From positions 331,667 to 395,666 of the forward strand of contig ML213524.1 in NCBI GenBank assembly GCA_004369045.1: a stretch of DNA of 64,000 nucleotides, in the 5' to 3' direction. The DNA is from Heliocybe sulcata. Its lineage: Eukaryota > Basidiomycota > Agaricomycetes > Gloeophyllales > Gloeophyllaceae. Every line of letters starts with the position of its first letter. Position 1 is the stretch's first letter. This document shows, in pieces, positions 60,420 to 64,000 of the stretch. Position numbers and translations under genes: made by a program. Below the pieces are notes generated by a model. That model was not told the DNA's origin. It ran no database searches and was given only the letters and a program-made list of their open reading frames with translations.

Positions 60420-62576
60420 TCAGCGCCAGCCGGACACATTCTCCTTTCCAGACATCGTCTTCGCCCTGACCGGAGTACCGCCCACAATGCCGTGTCGCCT
60501 AGCAGCGAGAGCCTGCCGAGTGACAGCCTGTGAAGACGACGACCCAGGAGTAGCATTCGTGTTCTTGCGGTTCACAGCGGAAGCGGTCATTTCCATGCGA
60601 GACTGTTCGACTACTAGCTTGTTGGGACGAGGAGTAGCGGGCGTCTTGCGCTTGGGCGACGATGGAGGGTTACCGGACAGCGTGAAGGAGGCAGGCTTGT
60701 TGTGGAGAGTCTGTTGACGGCGGGCGCGCTTGGTCTGCTTCGCGTCTTTCGCGTCGTCCTTGATAACACGGACGGGTTCCTCTGAGATAATAATACGAGC
60801 AGGGATAGACTCGTCGGCGGTGATGGCGGGAGCTTGGACAGGTTTCTCCGGGATGAGGGCGGGAACAGCAGCAGGCTTCTCAGCTTTAACGATAAGAGCG
60901 ATAGGGGGATCCTCAGGGTTGACAATGGGAACGATAGGAAGCTCCTCCTCCTCATCTTCTTCAAAGATAGTAGGAAGGACCGGCATCTCCCCCTTCTTGA
61001 ACAGGACTGGAACAGGCTTAGGCTTGCGCTCGTCAGTGGGGATGCTCCATCGCCCATCGACTACAGGAATGACCATAGGCTCCTTGTCCTTAACGATAAC
61101 CGGAAGAGACTGGGGCTTGCCAAGTTGAGGCACAGGGAGGTACTCGTTAACCAGCTTGCTCTCATGCATCGCGACCTCGAGGATGGGACTTGCAGGAGGA
61201 GTAGGCAGAGCATCCTGCGTAGGCGAGGTGACAATAATGCCAGGGACAGACGTCATCTTCAGGTCTTCATCGTCGCTCGGAAGGTTGGCGTAGAGAGAGA
61301 TGAGTGCGCTGTTGTCACCGCTGGGAGAGTCGCAAATCGTCTGTTCCTCGCTGGAGATGGTCTGCTCCGAGTACACCGAGGCACTGTCCGTATCGGTGTA
61401 TAGAGAGATGAGGTCCGTGTTGTCGCCGCTGGGAGAGTCAGTGATCGTCTCCGGCTCGATGCTGTCGCCGCTGGGAGATGCAGAGGTGGCATTGTCCTGG
61501 TGGTTGTCAACGTTGGCAGACTCGGAGATCGCTTTGTCATCGCTAGCGGTGGGGTGGGCGGGGTCCACAGTCCCGGAGGTGGGAGTATCTTCGTCATCGG
61601 CGGAAAACAGAACATGGCTTGGCCCAGCAAAATCAGGCGACATCGGCGGAGTGGGGATACCGCAGTCACAGTCGCGACGATAGAACGTGACGCCAGACTT
61701 TCGCTTGTTCTTCTTCATTCCCATTTCCTGCACCCAGTCCACCGGTTTGATCTCCCTAGGGGTCTGCAGAGAATACCGTCATCCCCCAATGATCCTGCAG
61801 GGTGCGTGGACAGGTGACCAGGTGGCTCGCTTTGCTGAGCGACCGGTGATGGGCGACCCAGCCAGGAGTGTCAACGGGCGGAGACCAGCTTTAACCAGAG
61901 GTGGCTTGCGCCAGAAAGCAAGGCGAGCAGGAGCAGAGCCCGCAGGTGCTGGGCTGGCTGACAGTTTCTCAACGCTGTTGTCCGTAGCGACTACCGGTGA
62001 GCGGCTGAGCCATAACTTAAGACCAGCAAGCTTTGAGGCAGAAGACGTCGTAGGCTTGGACTTTTGCACATTGGGAGGGGTGCATGCGGGAAGAGGGAGA
62101 CCTCTAGCAGAAGGCGAAGCGGCGAGGGAAGACCGAGCCTTGAGCACGCTGAGGATCGAGAGCTTGACCTCGACCACGGCATCCACCAGGTCAATGCGCT
62201 GTGTCGCAGAGTGTCAACTAACGAGTAGGACAAGAGGATGCATTGGACGTACCTTCTCTATGACCCACTCTTTACAGCCAGCCCAGTACTTCCTCCACAC
62301 ACGGAAAACGCCGAAACCAATATTCTTGTGTATCATATGGGTCAGCCGATGAGTGCAGCGCAAGAGGTAAACATGACTTACATTGCCACTAGCCTGAGGA
62401 AGAAAATCAACGGTGTCGAGGGAAGAAGCCCTGCTGAAGACCGCGCGGACCAGGGCGATGACGCCCATGAGAGGAACTAATCCGCGGTAGTAGAGTACCG
62501 TGCAGAAGCCAAGACCAAAGACACCAGCAATGAAGATGAACAGAAGCCATAAGGCCGGATCAATGCCGTCAGCCAT
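60420..62576 (-). CDS. Single-pass membrane protein with a long disordered tail
   Basis: Four exons (62382-62576, 62253-62324, 61812-62198, 60420-61763) sum to 1,998 nt or 665 aa. Residues 9-30 (LWLLFIFIAGVFGLGFCTVL) form a clear membrane helix at the N-terminus, and a second mildly hydrophobic stretch is at 34-46. After that the protein is Pro/Ser/Ala-rich with a conserved-looking VWRKYWAGCKEWVIEKRIDL just past the membrane part. Mid-protein there is a duplicated DSPSGDN-DLISLY cassette (two copies about 40 residues apart). The C-terminal tail is Lys/Arg-rich. No family was recognised. A membrane anchor with a cytoplasmic, possibly phosphorylated tail is inferred from composition only. Confidence 0.78.
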
Positions 62577-62831
62577 GGCGATTTAAAGCTTCAAGGACTG
62601 GTAGTACTTGTCGATATCAAAAGTCGATGTGGTACTGGCCAGGAAGAAGAAAGCCCGAAGAGGTAGCAGCTAGCATTTTATACGGGCAGCTAGAGCTGTC
62701 AGCCAGCACGGCTGGCGGCTGACCGACTGCATTGTGCGCCTTCATGCTGCAGTCAGCCGCCGTCAAGTCGTAAACGAGCGAGGAACAAGGGGAGTGCGTG
62801 GCTGTGCCCCTCACGAGGCCCCTTCTCCCAC
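62577..62831. promoter_or_regulatory. Divergent promoter region
   Basis: The 255-bp gap between the minus-strand membrane protein and the plus-strand SFT2-like relic must hold the promoter of the former. An imperfect inverted repeat around AGCTGTCAGCCAGCACGGCT (62686-62705) and a nearby GGCTGACCGACTG is visible. No TATA box is evident at a fixed distance. Confidence 0.35.
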
Positions 62832-63480
62832 GTGACTCACCCCTACGTAGCGACTCGCGAGTCGTCCTTCGAATTCGCACAGCTGAACGGCTCCTCCTTC
62901 CACTCTTCCACTGTACAGAACTTCCGCGCCAACCTCTCGCAATTTCGCTGGGCAGGGGGAAGCACTGATGACTCCCAAACACAGCGTGCGCCCTCTGCGA
63001 ACCCGTTCAGCAGCTTCTACAACGCGATAGGCGGCGGCTACGTCCCGCTGCGCTCGAGTGAGCGGTCGAATGAGGAGGCATATTTCGCGTTATCCAGATG
63101 GGAGAGGTGCGTGTATTGAGCTGTGAAGGAAGGATGGAGCGGGTAATTGATGGAAGTACAGGTTACTGGGATTCGGGGCGTGTCTGCTGGGCGAAGCGGT
63201 CCGTTTGCTCTCGCGTTCAGGTGCGATGCATCATCTCCACATCAGAAGTGCAGATATCTAAGAATCTTCCAGCTTAGGAAGCTTGCTCGTCATGGTTGGG
63301 TAGGCCAGCGCCTCTGATGTATCCCATGTGAAGTCGCTGAGGCTACGCGAGGATCAGCTTCTCAGTGCTCATAGGTCCCTGGAACCACGTAAAACACTTC
63401 AGATCGAAGGAGCGGCTCCCCTTCACCTTGGCATATTTCTCTAGCCTCGGACTGACTTTGCACTTCTCGCTGGGAGTGAG
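62832..63480 (+). pseudogene. Broken SFT2-like vesicle-traffic gene
   Basis: The stretch encodes recognisable SFT2-family pieces: NFRANLSQFRWAG, ANPFSSFYNAIGGGYVPLRS, ERSNEEAYFALSRWER, then [33 protein letters not shown] and [20 protein letters not shown]. In intact SFT2 proteins a membrane helix lies between GACLLG and FALAF. Here those two are almost joined and out of frame with each other, so roughly 50-60 bp are missing. No ATG starts the frame (GTG only at 62832), and the last membrane helices after FSLG are absent. The residual exon borders are still good GT/AG sites. A functional copy presumably lies elsewhere in the genome. Confidence 0.65.
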
Positions 63481-64000
63481 TCTATGTCTGGTTGCCTCAA
63501 ATCCCCGGCTTTAACGTATCTCAACCGCAGATATCATCAGTCACGATGAGGAGGCTTACTCTTGAACTTCGACTCTCTACATGTCTTCACCAGATGCTGC
63601 GCCATGTAGTTCAGCTTAGAATCCGAAGGAACGGGCATTGGAACCATTGGGCCTTCACGACATGTCTCCCATTCATGCGAGGTCCAGCTTCCTGCTCGAA
63701 ACAGCGCATAGCCTCATTTCCAGTTTCAGCTCACCGTCCGAGGGAGAGCAGCTTTAAGACTGCCGGGGCCATTTGAGTACGTCAATTGAATCGATAAAGT
63801 ACTGACAATGACTGGCCAAGGCCATAATAATACGTTCTAGCCTGCCTGACAATTGTCAGCAAGGGTCCCTGTCTCTACTTTTGTCATGGTGGTATGTCCG
63901 CCCTGGCGCAGCTGCAGAATTTTCAGCCTGAAGTGCACGATGTGTTGGGTTCCTCGGTACATTCACCGTACGTTATCTGACAAGCCATATCCCAGGACGC
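63481..64000. other. Right-edge region without a supported gene
   Basis: A 94-codon plus-strand frame at 63492-63776 has no recognised relative. Nothing could be supported in the last 520 bp. Confidence 0.4.

Noticed and set aside
60730-61403. Long plus-strand frames opposite the one-helix protein gene
   Set aside because: The minus-strand gene has a clean four-exon model of 665 codons. The opposite frames are low complexity and start at arbitrary codons.

Overview
The window looks like nuclear DNA of a mushroom-forming basidiomycete (Agaricomycetes, most likely the Polyporales side). Nearly every gene is split by short introns of about 47-60 nt with GT(A/G)NGT donors, intergenic gaps are short, and several proteins belong to families typical of this group: DUF6533-like seven-helix proteins, F-box-like leucine-rich proteins, and large disordered serine-rich proteins. 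No bacterial operon, CRISPR array, rRNA, retrovirus-like or other virus-like element was recognised.

Left part (1-23 kb). The order is: the 3' part of a GTPBP1-like gene (+), thiamine pyrophosphokinase (-), a decayed block related to the seven-helix gene further right, a 2,061-residue disordered protein with a 29-residue repeat array (+), a basic/acidic probable nucleolar protein (-), a duplicated accessory block carrying an apparently intact 412-residue seven-helix protein, a mitochondrial dicarboxylate carrier (-), and an unknown disordered protein whose 3' end was copied in tandem. An AT-rich island with two related palindromes closes this part. The accessory block (2.9-4.4 and 12.5-16.3 kb) and the 20.7-22.9 kb stretch are the rearranged parts of the window.

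Middle part (23-48 kb). A Dnf-type P4-ATPase flippase, a Zn2Cys6 transcription factor with an 18-nt microexon, an F-box-like/LRR protein (-), a secreted lactonohydrolase-like protein (-), a DUF6533-like membrane protein with a GC-AG intron, a dual-specificity-type phosphatase (-), an intracellular GH13 alpha-glucosidase, a tRNA-Asp only 34 bp after that gene's stop codon, and a second F-box-like/LRR protein similar to the first.

Right part (48-64 kb). Two tandem cupin genes (-), a decayed gene (-), the nuclear-pore protein Ndc1, a metal-dependent amidohydrolase with a second GC-AG intron, a 340-bp hAT-type MITE with perfect 8-bp target duplications just upstream of a PEBP-family gene, a one-helix membrane protein with a long disordered tail (-), and a broken SFT2-like vesicle-traffic gene.

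The genes do not form one pathway. Housekeeping genes (TPK, DIC, flippase, Ndc1, nucleolar protein, tRNA) alternate with lineage-specific accessory genes and relics. Exon structures were worked out by hand. For TPK, the giant protein, the nucleolar protein, the 412-aa membrane protein, DIC, the transcription factor and the one-helix protein the exon sums are exact multiples of three; other models are less exact at single junctions.
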